This document shows, in pieces, positions 33,060 to 46,087 of a stretch of 64,000 bases of DNA (the stretch's first letter is position 1; each line of letters begins with the position of its first letter). The stretch covers positions 56,776,364 to 56,840,363 of the forward strand of contig CM060980.1 in assembly GCA_030765065.1 (NCBI GenBank), written 5' to 3'. A program made the translations under genes and the position numbers. Origin of the DNA: Deroplatys truncata (taxonomy: Eukaryota > Arthropoda > Insecta > Mantodea > Mantidae). The notes beneath the pieces are model-generated. The model was not told the origin of the DNA and ran no database searches. It saw only the letters and a list, made by a program, of their open reading frames with translations.

Positions 33060-36000
33060 TTTTTTTCGATTTAGTTCCTCTATTTCCACATTACCTATCA
33101 AAAAGTGCCCTATTTTAAAGCCCCTTATATCTCTTTAAAGTACGTTGTACATGATTATATTTGTAGTTTTAAAAAATCGTCCTGTTGATGTTTTAAAATC
33201 TTGCAACATAGGCGTGGTTAAAATATATTGCAATTAAAATACTTGCTTAGTTTTGGGATAGAACTTTAAACCTTTGAACTTTAAAACTCTAATTACTCCG
33301 ATATTTTAAGTTATTATTTGTTATTTAATATATACATATTGAATGTTTATTTTCGGTTGTTGTCTTTCCATTATTTCGCAAATTCATTAATGCGGAAGTA
33401 ATTTGAAAGTACAGTATAACTCAGCCATACGTTTTCAAAGGGAGGCAGCTAAAATTATGGAAGTGTAAAATTTAATTGGAAAACGTAAAAGCGAATTTTA
33501 TTACGGAATTTAAACTGTTTTATTGGATTACTACTCAAACGAATTATGTATTATTTAAAATAAGAAAGCAACAAGTGAAACATACACATAAATGATAAGC
33601 ATAACACACTATTTAGTGTATTAACATGATGCTAATATTGTTATTTATAACTTAAACTTAATTATAAATAGTTCAAATATATATAAGAAGAACCTGTATT
33701 CGATGACATATAACACTACCGGAACAATTTTTACTATTGTACAAATAGAATCCAAAAAGCCATGCTTCATTATCGTCCAAACGGGAAGAGATCTTTAGGT
33801 CGTCAAAGCAAATGTTGCAGTGAAAATTTAACTTTGAGGTCGTAAAGTCGTGAATTTTTCTACAGTAATATACTAGATTATATACCTACACTAATCACAG
33901 AAACACTGTCATCATTTAGAATTTGCGATGATAGAAATCTATGTGTAATTTATAAAGCTTGAGTTATCTCGTGCACATTGGGAACACCTTAAATATCTAG
34001 ATCTATTTCTTCATCATCAGTATCATCAGATACAACTTAGAGAAGAATCACCTTACCCGAGCGAATTGTTAACACGTGCGCAGCAATAATGCCTTCCGAA
34101 AATATTGACCCCTGTCCAACATGCCTGCTGTTTTGTGCTGCGAGAGCAAGGATACAGTATACAAAACTCATGCATAATATGTCATAACATAGCATAAATA
34201 TAACATATAAATGAGTAAGTAAATGAATATATCTTATACATGGGGAAAATTGTGACGTATTAATGAAAAAAAGCGAAGAACGTACAATTGCTACTAAATA
34301 TTAATGGGAAAATGTCGCTGCCTAAAACTTTAAGGTATAACGGCGAAAAACGTAGAAGTGAATAACGTATAAGTGATGTTAAACTGTAACCAATTACAGT
34401 AACCAGACAAATGGGAACCAACTCGTATGATATTCTGCAGCTTTGGGAATCAATGCAACCGGAGTCATCATTTTCCTCTAGTGCCACAACAAAGACAACT
34501 GAGAAACAAATACGATGGTAATGAATAACCGCATAACAATCTACAAAACATTATAATACTGATTTAAACAGAAGTCACAGAAATAAACTATTAAATATTA
34601 ATGTATGTAAAAGTGCCGAGAAGTGGTACTTAATTCTTTATGCAAATAGTTCGACTGGCTTGTTCCCGTTGAGGATCACCAGAAAGGTAAAGTGAGGTGT
34701 ACAAAGATGCATCAGATTAAAATCGATATCTATTGCATTTATTACACTGAATCTTTAGAATCCCTTCATCGAGATGACATTACGTGAGAATTTACCGTAG
34801 AGCAAAGCAACAATGTCCATGCAGTTTCATTAATATTAATTACGTTGTCCCCAATATCGCTATACCGAAAGCCAAGGCATCTGCATAGACCGTTAATGGT
34901 TACAAAGAAAAGAAAAGCAATCGCAGTGAATTATATGCGACTTGAGAAAAGGGCTTATTGAGGTTCCCTTTTCTACTTGGGACTTAAATATGCAACCTAA
35001 TCTTCGGGGTGGGAAACTGTACGATGGGAGAGTGGCCCTTGCAAATTAAACTCTTTTTACCAAAGGCGTCAGAACTTGATACTTGCGAGAAAGTTAGTTA
35101 GCAAAGAAATCCAATACCAGTAAACCTGATTAAATTTAACGAATTAATAAATCTTTAAGTTTTATGAGCCCATACGGTGGTGTAGAAATAATCCTTTTTA
35201 GTACATGGCTGAACTATGTCTTATGGATTATACTATAAGGTGATACTTAGCAATATATTACGTGCAACACACAGCATGTTTATACCAATACAACTTTAAG
35301 ATTCTGTACTTCCTTAATAAAGGCTATTGGGAGTATCATAGAGCTTTATTAATTTGAGCGAAATGTTGTTAGAAGCAATGATATGCAATTTTTATGCTTC
35401 TTAACTTTACTTAAAGAAAGGAAAAATATATATGAGCCTACACTATCATATTTTTTTTTAACCAAAAAGAAGCTAAATAATATTAAAGTGACTGGATCAA
35501 AGAGAGAGTCCTACAAAATTGATAAACGTACTGATTCATATTGTAGTCTGCATTAAGAAATCTACTCCTATTTTTGCATCTATGTAAATTATATTCCATT
35601 TGTAACTTATTTCAATAAGAAGCAACTATTGTGTAGCTTTTATATTTTGCTTTATGAACCGATTTTAATTTGTATTTGTTGTTAAAAAGTTTATATGTTA
35701 CTTTAATACAAGCCTGTTTTGGATCATATTCTAAACTAAATAAAAATACTCACACATATTTATATTCATTATATTGCATGTTTTAAGTTTTCTAAAATAA
35801 ATTTACATTTCGAACGTCAAAAGTAAAGGTAACGCTTCTGGATTTTAATTAATGATATTGATTCAAGTAACACGTGATGAACATTTTATGAAAGGTCGAA
35901 TCGGATTTGAGAAACTAATTGTCACTGCCGAAAGCCCGTGTTGTCGATTTTTCTAATGCGTTGAACTTCTCTCATTTGATTCACGTATCTCCCGTAAGTG

Positions 36001-36079
36001 TATTAATTTCCGGGCTTCTGTTGCGTATGCTGTAAATTAACAAAGAAAATCTATTTATTAAAGAAACAATATTGATTTT
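33060..36079. other. Gene-free stretch (3 kb)
   Basis: AT-rich sequence in which I recognise no gene, repeat family or mobile element. The only open frame above 70 codons (34,487-34,260, minus) has no domain resemblance. It may be old single-copy intergenic or intronic DNA. Confidence 0.5.
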
Positions 36080-36665
36080 TGGAAAGTGGTTCATAGAGAC
36101 AGGCAAAAGATAAATTTCATACTCTAAACCAAGATTATCATTATGGGAAACAGTAGTTTTATTACGTTTTGCAGGGTGTAGAATTCAGTACACCGACAAA
36201 AGTTTGTATTTCATAATATTTGGGTAAAATCTTCATATTCTGCAGGACTTATGGTTTCTAGCTTTTAAAATAATTTCCGTTAGCAATAAATCCGGCACTC
36301 CAAATGTTCTATTCGAGCGGTTTACTGCGAAAACATTTACAAAACCCAAGCCACTCTTTCCAGGAAACGTGTCTGCAAAAACTCGCATCACTGCTTCCAA
36401 AAAGTCAGGTACAGTTGAGAAAATGTAGATTTCCTCTATGTGACGCTAGGTTCGAAATAAAACGCCTTCTATTATGAAGAGGTTTTATTTTCACGAACCG
36501 GTACATTTAGTGGCATGTAATTCGTATTAAGCAAGGACAGAACAAGCAATAACTTCTTTTCTTGGTTTTTCTAAGTTTAAGGTTTTCACAGTGATTTAAA
36601 TCTATAAAGAGCATATAATTTCTTGCATTTCATTGATATTTTATAATTAAATATGGATAAAAATC
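36080..36665 (+). repeat. Rep-E, longest uninterrupted copy
   Basis: Runs from gttcatagagacaggcaaaa through atcattatgggaaacagtag, ggtaaaatcttcatattctg, aataatttccgttagcaata, ttcctctatgtgacg, tatgaagaggttttattttc and tttctaagtttaaggttttc to aatttcttgcatttcattg. It is a reference for the split copy at 28.95-29.83 kb. Non-coding, class unknown. Confidence 0.65.
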
Positions 36666-36683
36666 TAGAAAGTCTATTTTTAC

Positions 36684-38405
36684 TTTCTCTAGCGCGTACG
36701 TAGTAGGTAGGGATGGTATATTGCATTTCACCCAAAAATTCGATGCGAGATTTCACCGGTAATGCATGCTTAGAGGCCCCGAGAATGAAGAAGAATTAAA
36801 AAAGTCTGATAATTTACAATCACATGGCTTTCTCTACTCTTGTAACACTATTTTTACAAAGGCTTATTCTCCATATGCTGCATGTTAATCGCGATATCGA
36901 GATGTTAATCTTATTGCTAATTTTCTTGTAGATGCAAGGGAAATTGGTAGGCTTTCAGTGATAGTCAAATATTTTAAGAGCTGGTTGCTATGTGGAGTAT
37001 TCCATTCTCTTTGCATTACTAGGGCAAAAAAATGAATAACGAATTCCCATTTGAGAAAAAGTATAAGTATTAGAAAATTTAAGGGAATAACAAGCAATAT
37101 CTCGAAAATGATTCACTCAACAACTAAAAATGTATATGACATAAATTGTGTATTTTAACGCTATCTACATTTTTTGTGTAGTAAAATGTTGTCTAACTCT
37201 TATGGTTTACCAGTTATACAAAAGTCATTCACAATGAAGAATACTTTTGGAGACATTCCCAGAAAATTCTAAATATACATTTCATTTCTCATGAAATTAT
37301 CTTAAACATATGATATTTTAATCAAAATCGTTAGAGCTATTTTTGAGAAAATTAAAAATTTCTAAAACTTTTTCCATGTAAAGGGTAATCTGGGGTGAGG
37401 GGATTTTTTTGAAAACCTTCGTGTCGCATCTATGGAAGATACTGAACCTAAATACCAAGTTTGGTGTTTATCCGGCTGTTCGTTTCTGAGTTATGCTGTT
37501 CACAGACAGACACATGGACAGACACACACACATGGACATGTTTCCAAAAATCCTATTTTTTGGATTCAGGAGGCCTCAAAACATGTATTTCCAGTGAAAT
37601 CTTGCTATCGAATTTTTGGGTGGAATGCAATACTTCCCCTACTTACTATACGTAGTAGAGAACGTAAAAAAGGTACGCGCGTGTGTGTGTATGTGTCTGT
37701 GCGTCTGTGAACAGTATAACTTAAACATGAAAAGTCGGATAACGAGTAAACTTGGCATTTAAGTTTTGCAGCTTCCAAAGATGCGACACGAAAATTTTCG
37801 AGAAAATCCCACATCCCAAGCGACCATTTACATGGAACATTTTTCTAAATTTTTTATTTTCTAATAAATGGCTCTAACGATTTTGATGAAAACACTATAT
37901 ATTAAAGATACTTGCATGACAAATAAAATGCATATCTTGAATTTTCTGGGAATATCTTTTGAAGTTCTCTTCATTCGGAAGGAATGTGGTATAATCTTGC
38001 ATAACTGGTAAACGTTAACGTACTTACAGATATCTTACGTACTTACGTAGATCTCTTTAAGACACACAATATATTTTAAATAATTTTTTTTCATCAACCA
38101 TTTCCGAGATATTCGTTATTAAGGTTCGAATATTCAATGCTTAGCCTTTCTTTTAAAGTCCTGCGGATTTTTAATTCTTCGTGATACCATAGAATTAGTA
38201 TGGAATTTTAAAGTCAGCGTATAGTACCCAGTTCTAAAACATTTGACTGTCACTTTCCTTTGTATAAAGATATGTGTAATGCAGCTGTTTTCAGAAAGGC
38301 TTATCTCGATCAAAATGAAGTAGATGGGAAAATAAGTTTTGGTAATTTGTATACCCACTAATAAGCGATAGAGGGTAGAGAAAATCATGTCGATGTAACA
38401 CCATG
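36684..38405 (-). repeat. Rep-A copy split by a nested Rep-A
   Basis: The outer copy is in two pieces: 36,684-36,804 (ctttctctagcgcgtacgta to gaagaattaaaaaag) and 37,665-38,405 (gtacgcgcgtgtgtgtgtat to aaaatcatgtcgatgtaac). The break falls in the A-rich patch before the TG-rich stretch. The inner copy lies in the opposite orientation. Confidence 0.75.
36805..37664 (+). repeat. Rep-A, nested copy with perfect 8-bp target duplication
   Basis: Begins tctgataatttacaatcaca and ends tatacgtagtagagaacg. The 8-bp taaaaaag occurs at both edges (36,797-36,804 and 37,665-37,672). At 860 bp it is a clean full-length copy that fixes both termini of the family. Confidence 0.88.
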
Positions 38406-39059
38406 AAATGTTTATTTTTTCAAACTAAGGAAGTGACGTGCTTCAAAGCTTTAAAGCATAAAAAAATTTTTAAATATATTTTTCATAATATTTTGAGATT
38501 ACTTCCTCATATTTTCATACTTTAGCACATATATTCGTCATATTCCTCCTGTCTCAACTCATTAAGCAAGAGCACTTGGTAGCTACGAAATGTTGTGTTT
38601 AATGTTGCAGCTAGATCCTGAGAAAACAACCTTTACGCTGCCTTACAGCGACATTAGCCATGGCCTAATTTAAGTCATACTTTGCGTGTGCATATAGCAG
38701 GAAATGTGCATAAGGTAATTTAATTTTAAACTATATGATCTTACAAGGATGTAATTACTAAGGCGTATGCAAGACTTATCTCTACATATTAATTTCAGTT
38801 ATGAAAATAATGAAGTTTTTATAAACAACAAATGCCAGCGAGCTTAGTTGCTAGCTATGAGATGGCTAGACTTTGATAAAAGTGTTTGTTCTTACCAAAG
38901 TGAAATCTTAAGACATTGGACATTTCATTTACGCGAGGATCGCTCTTAGTGCCTGTAATAAAAAAAATATGATTGTTACATTCACGTGATATTCTCTGCC
39001 CATTCTTCAACAAACTATTCATCATCATCATCATTATTATCCACAGAATTTGAGTCTCA
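38406..39059. other. Gene-free stretch
   Basis: No gene or repeat recognised; a short (ATC)n run lies at about 39,019-39,036. Confidence 0.4.
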
Positions 39060-39860
39060 GCCCGTTCCGTCTCCTTTAGAAATGCTCACTCCATCTAATT
39101 TTGGACGGCCTATATTCCGTTTTCCTTATAGTTTATAATTCAGCGCTTTCTTAGGTAATTATTTTTATTGATGCCGTCTAAATATTCTTTGCAACTCTTA
39201 CAGCGATTGTCTATGTGGTCTCACACTCCTTTTATTCCAAGCTCTCTTTTTAGTCCAATTAGAGAGCCACCAGCCACTGATCATTTCTGACGCTCCCATC
39301 CTTCTTTTATCTCTTTCCATAGCTACCCAAGTCTCATCACCGTAAACAAATATTGGCAATGCCCAGTTTATAAAATTTTCATTGTGTTTCCTTTGTTGTT
39401 TTATTGTCTACATCTTGTATAGTTCATGCCCATGTTTTTCTGGGATGACATTTTACATTCCAGACATTTAAAACTGGTCACTTGTTCAATAATTTGCGAG
39501 TCAATTACAGATTTTGATCTTTTATGTTGGGATCCGATTAACGCCATTGTTTTTGTTTTGTAATTCTTTTGTTATTCTACATAACTTATCTGCAGCAAAC
39601 TGTAGGTTATTCTCTGAATTAGCCATTACCATCTGGTCATCCGCAAACAATAAATAATTCATATGTGATTCATTAATAGTACAATTACAGTGTAAAATAT
39701 TCAGCCATTTTTCAATGGCGTTGTTAAGATACATATATTTAAAAAAAAGTCGGTGATAATGGGCACTCTTTTCTAACCCCACCATTAATTTCAGCGAATT
39801 GTTTATTTGGATTATTCCCTTTATCAATACAAATTCTGGCATTAAGCAGGTCCGATGGCT
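39060..39860 (-). pseudogene. Second non-LTR reverse transcriptase fragment
   Basis: The minus strand encodes LNNAIEKWLNILHCNCTI and NYLLFADDQMVMANSENNLQ with an intact FADD catalytic box near 39,645. After frame changes it gives DSQIIEQVTSFKCLE (near 39,500-39,460), ALPIFVYGDETWVAMERDKR (39,365-39,305), a HIDNCCK/EYLDGI-like block (39,220-39,180) and GKRNIGRPKLDGVSI (39,125-39,085). This order is that of the C-terminal half of endonuclease/RT proteins. It is the same broad class as the 6.3-7.1 kb fragment but clearly a different lineage. Confidence 0.85.
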
Positions 39861-39939
39861 TTAAGATGGTAGACCCATCATTGGTCTTGCTCAGCAGTGG
39901 ACTGGTTTTCTACTATGAGGTCATTTAAATAAACTCAAA

Positions 39940-40735
39940 TTCCACAAACGAATAGTCGGACGGATACAAACTATTCCTATAAGACCTCATGCTTCTATCT
40001 GCTTTATGCTAATAGAGATAAATATTTGCAGAAATTATTTTATTACATATTTCCTTCTAGGTGCAAGAGGAATAAGGGAATAAATTAGGATTAAGTGATA
40101 GATCTTTTAATAACGGGTCGCTATCAAATTTCGTTCTCTTTGCATGACCACAAGAAAACGAATAGCGATGTTACATTTAAAAATGTATAAATTACTTGAC
40201 ATTTTAAAACAATCATAAAGAATATCTCTGAAATGGTTAATGCAAAAACAATTGTTTAACATAAATTGTGTGATCTAGCAAGATCTATATTTTTGTGTAG
40301 TAAGTTTTTGTCTTTCGCTTATGATTTGCAAGTTATTAAACATACATTCATATTTAAGTGAACTTTCCCAGGCTATTCCCAGATAATTCGAGATATACAT
40401 CTCATTTGATATGCAAATATCTGAAATATATGATATTTTAATAAAAATCGTTAAAGCCATTTTTGAGAAAATAAAAAATAACGAAAACTTGTTTACGTAG
40501 AGGGTTGTTTGAACTGGGGTAATTTTCTTGGAAATCTTCGTATCACATCCTTGGAACTGAATTTAAACATACCAAGATTCGTGTTTAACCGACTTTTCGT
40601 TTTTCAGTCTACCCTTCAGATACACACACGAACCTTTTTTCAAAAACACTTCATTTTTTGAATTTAGAGTCTTAAAATATCTATTTCCAATGAAATCTTG
40701 ATAATACAGAAATTTTGGTACTTACTATGCGTTTC
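39940..40735 (+). repeat. Rep-A, old copy
   Basis: Recognisable blocks in order: ctttatgctaatagagataa, gatagatcttttaa, tctctttgcatgaccac, atctctgaaatggttaatgc, tcccagataattcgagatat, aaaatcgttaaagccatttt and cacacacgaacc. The ends are diverged, so limits are approximate. Confidence 0.55.
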
Positions 40736-40782
40736 AAAATTACAAATTCAAAAATCCTAGATGTTCATTTTACTGTCCATCT

Positions 40783-41850
40783 TGAGGCAGTATTTTTAAC
40801 ACTTAAATGATATCAGTCTAATTATATATTATAAAATTTAATAACAGCCCTCCTTAAAGCAATATGTGTATAATATAATATATAAAATGTATATTACGGT
40901 CACTGCACTTAGTTAATTTTATTATGTACATGTATAATAATGATATGTGAATGTATTACGTAGATTAACAATGTAGGAGCTGTGAGAATACAAGCAAAGT
41001 TATTCGTAGCAAACAGATTACAAAGTAAGAAGCCGAAAGTTGCTAACAATGAGGTAACCTTGAGGCAAAAATAAATTAGAAAGCTTAAAAAGGCTACTGA
41101 TAGTTCTTGGAACAATAATAATGTAATATTTAAAACAGTTTATAAATAGCCAATCAAAAACTAGAAAAACTAAAAGTTGAATAAAGGTATTCTATTGGAA
41201 TAGGATTAGTATGATGAAATAGAGTAAGTGTACAAATTCAGGCGGTAGACGCTACAAGGAAGCGTAACCAAGCAGATCGGTACGGTACGGGTTCAGCGTG
41301 AGACATGAAATTTTATTGCGGTGAGAATAATATAAAGTTTACCTGTTAAAAGTGCAAATAACAATCATCTCACAGCTCTATAGTAGGATATACCAGTGAA
41401 GTGTTATTTATTGGTGTGAAGGATTAATAAAAAAAGTAAAATACAATTATAATTTGTGTAAGCCTTGTTCTTTAGCCGTACCAACCCTGCTAAGAGATAC
41501 GTGTTTTAAAAATTACTAATGACGCAACCGAGGTATACATACAAATATACATAATAAATAAATAAACATTAAAATAAAAAGTTGGTTCTTAAATGTGGGG
41601 CAAAGGCCACCGGAAAAGCAAACGTGGGGCAAAAGCCACCGGAAACTTTGTACCGTACGTGGGGCGAGCACTCCAAGAAACAATCTCCCGCAAATTGGCA
41701 TCCATTATGTGCGTGGTCTATAAAAGCTTCAAATTGGTGGCTATAGGTGGTGCAACCGCAACAACAATTAAACCCCTTCGAGTTTGGCTCCCATACGTGG
41801 GGTTGCAACTACTGCAAACTCAATTTTCATTTCTCTTTCCTGAAACAGTG
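40783..41850 (+). repeat. Rep-L (LTR-like repeat), copy 2 with leader
   Basis: Starts tgaggcagtatttttaacac. The ~800-bp body matches copies at 12.2-13.2 and 48.9-49.8 kb, including taaagcaatatgtgtataat, atgtaggagctgtgagaata, aggtaacc ttgaggcaa, aaatagccaatcaa, gcacaa/gtgcaaataac, aggattaataaaa and tgacgcaaccgagg. The leader then holds two near-identical acgtggggcaaa(a/g)gccaccgg units (from 41,592 and 41,622) and further acgtgggg motifs near 41,658 and 41,796. No polyprotein follows. Confidence 0.65.
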
Positions 41851-41859
41851 CGCGCATTA

Positions 41860-42480
41860 CTATGCAGATAATGGTATTTTTTCTATCACAGTATTTGTAA
41901 TATTGATGGTGAATATATTTTGAAAATGGAATGGATATTTATAGGTGCCATAGCACTAAGTAAGCAATAAAATAGTATTACAATGCTATACTACGTTGTT
42001 GTCATTCCAATTATGATTAGAACCATGATTCTTATAACCTTGCCCCGAAGACATGTTATTCTTTCGCACTGCATTTACTTTTTTGGCTAATGTACACTTT
42101 CGAACGCTGACAATGAAGCCGTGTGCAGTGCAAGGGGAGGCGACAAAAGCGATATAAACACATTAACACACATTAAACCGAAAAAAACTCCCAACTATCT
42201 GTTGATAAGAATTTACGTGGATTCCATATGCATTATCTATGTTACATAATATACTTAATTCATACGGTTGTGAAAATGTAAATTTGTTAGTTTCTTCGAA
42301 TATATTAAGGTAAGTGATAATTTTAAATAAGGAACTATTTTTTATTTTTTTATGACCGTTAAGAGATATGGGGCAAAGTTATATGGAACAGACTTTTAAG
42401 TTTAGGGTTTAAAACCTTACTCAGTATGAATCAGGATGGTTTAATATTGAAACATACAAAATAATTTTCTACTAACATAA
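41860..42480. other. Gene-free stretch
   Basis: No gene or repeat recognised. Confidence 0.4.
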
Positions 42481-42484
42481 AAAG

Positions 42485-43265
42485 CTGATGTATTACATTC
42501 ACATTACTTTCTCTACCTATTCAGCAAACTATTCTTACCAAAGCTTATTCTTCCTTCTACTTCATGTTAATCGAGATAAGCATATTTTGTAGAAATGGCT
42601 TTATTTATGTACGTACGTACATATTTCCTTGCAGGTACATTGGGAATAGGGGAGTAAGTGATAACCATATATTTTAAGAGCCAATTGCTATGTGATGGCA
42701 TTGAAATTACATTCTCTTTGCATGGGCACGAGGGGAAAAAATGAATGATTTCCCATTTATGAAAAGTACAAGAATTTGAAAATTCAAACCAATAAAAGGA
42801 AACATCTCGGAAATGATTAACTCCACACCAAAAGAAAAAAAATTCCACATAAATAAGTAGTGTGCTTTATGAAGATCTACATTTTTGTATAGTAAATTTT
42901 GCCTATCTCTTACGGTTTACCAGTTATGCAAAAGTCATTAAGAATGAAAAGGACTTTAAAGGATGTTTCCAGAAAATTCAAGAGGCACATGTACTTTGTC
43001 ATAAGAATATCTTAAACATTGGCATTTTAATCAGAATCCTTAGAGCCATTTTCTTGAAAATCTTGGTGTTGTATTCTTGAAAGATGCTGAACTTAAATAC
43101 CAGCTTTGGTATTTAACTGGTTTTTTGAGTTATGTTGTTCACAGACACGTGTTTTATAAAAATGTTTTTTTTTCGGTCAAAACATATATTCCCGGTAAAA
43201 TCTCGGTATCGAATTTATGGGTGGAATGCAATACTTCCCCTACTTATTACACGTAGTAGAAGAAA
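42485..43265 (+). repeat. Rep-A copy, older subfamily
   Basis: Begins tgatgtattacattcacatt and ends acgtagtagaagaaa, bordered by taaaaag and taaaag. The CA stretch is reduced to cacagacacgtg, giving one of the shortest copies. Confidence 0.7.
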
Positions 43266-43269
43266 TAAA

Positions 43270-44848
43270 AGTTTGACTACAATGAGCTTCCTGCGGAATA
43301 TAGAACAAAAATTTACACCAAAAGACTAGATGAGGTTTTTCCATGCAAAAACCAACAATGATTCATGAATAGGTTCTTCGTAAGAAACAAAAATATAGTT
43401 TCGAGCTATCGATTCAAGCAGTTCATTGTTGTTTAAGATAAAAGGCAATGATTAAGTTAACCATTCATTGTAATACTAATTAATATTTTGGTTTTAATTT
43501 TCATTTTTATAAAAATGTATACGTTACAGTGCATTAGAATAAAACAATGTGTAAATTTACCTAAAAAAGCTAACTGCAATCCTGTGTTGTGCAATGACTT
43601 GTTTTTTTTCTCCACTGATTGTTTTGAAATTCACTGTTGTTCATTATAATTCACTCTAGAATCCAACATGTATGAATGTAATACATATTAAAAAAGTCTG
43701 GAAAAATGTACTTAAATCTTTTTATCTGGATATACAAATTAGAAAACGACGATTTCTTGTTTAATTAGATAAGCACAGGAAGAGCTGTACGAGAAGATGG
43801 AAGGTTAGGTTCATTGCAATAAGGATTGCTAATTTTTCAATTTAAATACCACAAAACAATAATTTTATGAATTCCGCTTGTCATCACTTGATTGCAGTTT
43901 TCACCTTGCATACAAAACCCGTTTATGGTCTCTGTCTCGAATCTTCCTGCCGGAAAAATTACTGCAAAATGTGGCCATTGTTTTCGCCTTTCGTCACGGA
44001 CACTGGCCTTCCAATTTATTGCTAAGTGGGTAGCATTATAACAAAATACACAAAACAATAACTCAGGGGCGAGGGGAGAAGAGATATAAAAAGCAAACGA
44101 CCTACATCATAACTTCAATCTCTTATAAAAATAGCCCTGGTCTTTAGCTATAGCAGTTTCGAAATTAATTTGCATAATATCCATTCTCTGTCCTCTTTTA
44201 GTTGGGAAACATTACTGCGGCATGACGAGTCGGTGTTTTAACAAAGGCTCTCCACTCAGTTTGTCAGCTGGAGAACAGAATGTCATCTCAACCTGCATTA
44301 ATTCTAGTTTATTTGAGGAGTGTATTAAATAAATTACGTGTCAAACTATATGTTATCCGACATCCGGCCTGTTGAAACCTAACTTTTTAAAAACTTCATA
44401 GTTGTCTTCAATGTCCACTGTAAATTATTTTTGTTTCTGCTCAGCTCTTTTGTGATCACCTTTCGAGCCGCTGTCACCATTAGTTTTTCTTAAAAAACCA
44501 ACAAAAAAAGCTTGTTTTCATGAAATTGTATCGTTCGCTTCAAAGGAATTTCACAGAGCTGTAACGTTTTGCCACGTATGTAGAAATAATTCATTATTTA
44601 TTTTTTCCTGTACAGGGAACGCAAGTTGCTGCACCTTATAGGAACAAAATTATATTAGATAGAATATTTAGAACATTTTCAACGATGAAATTAAAAATTC
44701 TGTTTAGATGTGGCAGTTAAAAATAGTTTAACTGTCGAGACTGGACGAAGGAAAAATAAAACTTTGCGAAACAAATTCTGACCACATGTTAACGAGTTTC
44801 TGAGACACCTTTATACCTATGTCTAGCATAAAGAATAGTATCAAGAAG
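43270..44848. other. Gene-free stretch
   Basis: No recognised gene. A 73-codon minus-strand frame (44,058-43,837) is open, but I can link it to no family and it has no neighbouring coding support. Confidence 0.4.
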
Positions 44849-44851
44849 TCG

Positions 44852-45118
44852 CCGTCCTGGTCTAGGGGTACCGTGATAGCCTAGTTCCCGAGGTGACAGG
44901 TTCAAACCCGACGGAGGGCGATGGATATTTTCGGGCCTAAAAAATGGTTTCCTTCGGAAGGGAAGTAAAGCCAGTGGCCCCATGTCGTAAATTTACGGCA
45001 TGTAAAAGAACATCAAGCCTGTTAAGGAGGCCTCTGAGCAAAATTTCCGGTCTTTCACGCGCAATATAGAATGGGACGATGAGAACCATAGTAGTTAAAG
45101 AGCGTCCATAAATATAAC
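44852..45118 (+). mobile_element. SINE-V, diverged copy
   Basis: The head gccgtcctggtctagggg and B-box aggttcaaaccc remain tRNA-like, followed by ttccttcggaagggaagtaa, gtcgtaaatttacggc, gaggcctctgagcaaa and gagcgtccataaatataac. The head differs more from the others than the body does. A target duplication is not evident. Confidence 0.85.
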
Positions 45119-45119
45119 T

Positions 45120-45558
45120 CAATTTAATTTAGTACACAGGTAGTTCAAATTCTTGTCACAGATTTGCTCAATATAATTATAATAAGAAACTGACTTTTGT
45201 GTTCCTATTTACTCGTAGGTAACTAATTTCCAGGAAAATTTGAACATTTTAAACTTTTGATTCGACAAAATTATTTCTGGAATAGAATTCTTTTGAATAA
45301 AAAATAGAATTACGTATAACATTCAAAAGCATAAAACTTTCTAATTTTCTAAAAATCAAATCATGTATTAGATAATTAAAACTCTAAATTTACTGGGTTT
45401 GATATAAACAAAATACTATTTAGACACCTTCATTACCTTCAAAGAAAATATATTTGGGCATTTTATAAAACTGAAAAAAAATTGCATAAGGGTGAACAAT
45501 TTAAAGCTTAAAACGAGAAAAAAGTAAGATTACGGGAAACTACTTCTATGATAAGAAT
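45120..45558. other. Gene-free stretch
   Basis: Very AT-rich; nothing recognised. Confidence 0.4.
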
Positions 45559-45559
45559 A

Positions 45560-45780
45560 GCCTGCGTTCTGAGCACTCAACCCAGAGGTCATTGATCTGA
45601 TTTCGGTTGGGGCGGCGGAATTTTTCTTTAACTAGAATGACTCCCTACTCTAAAAAGAGTCTGAAAGTGTGGGTGTTTAAAGAAAATAAAATCCTACAGT
45701 TTAACGAGTTATAACACCATCAGTTAATTCTCAAGTCAAAGACTTTGATATAACCAGAAGTTAAAGGGGTTTTGCAAATG
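45560..45780 (+). mobile_element. SINE-S3 copy
   Basis: Contains caacccagaggtcattgatc, tgatttcggttgggg, ggaatttttctttaac, gactccctactct, aaaagagtctgaaagtgtgg and agtttaacgagttataacac, in the same order as 3.9-4.19 kb. A short (GA)n run (45,779-45,793) follows. Confidence 0.5.
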
Positions 45781-45934
45781 AGAGAGAGAGAGAAATAAAA
45801 ATTAAAAATAAAGTAGTCCTCTATACATTGGAATACCATCTAAAACGGCCTAATGACCATCACCACGGGGATTAACAGGGTTTATTTATCCACATTAGCA
45901 AGCACAATGCCGTGGAAATGCGGCTGACTGCCTC

Positions 45935-46087
45935 TTGCTCGAGTGGTCAGTGTTCTGGCTTCCCAACCAGAGGTCCTGGATTCTATTTCTGGCTGAGGCG
46001 AGTAATTTTTCCTTATCCAGAGTCATTCCCTATCCTGCTTAGAGATTGGCAGTATGATTGCGGGAATGAATGTGAGTGTATTTAATA
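45935..46087 (+). mobile_element. SINE-S3 copy, 3'-truncated, tRNA-like head
   Basis: The head reads tgctcgagtggtcagtgttc, tggcttcccaaccagaggtc and a B-box-like ctggattctatttctgg, a recognisable tRNA-like arrangement. The body aatttttccttatccagagt and ccctatcctgcttagagatt follows. It ends where a Rep-A copy begins. Confidence 0.55.

Noticed and set aside
37432..37710. Recurring ~75-codon frame in Rep-A (MEDTEPKYQVW.. to ..IRSRERKK), also near 18,951
   Set aside because: The frame is interrupted or shifted in most copies, crosses the variable CA tract, and has no start conserved across copies; it recurs because the DNA recurs.
43837..44058. Possible small gene on the minus strand
   Set aside because: 73 codons with no recognisable motif, no support from neighbours, and open frames of this length occur by chance here.
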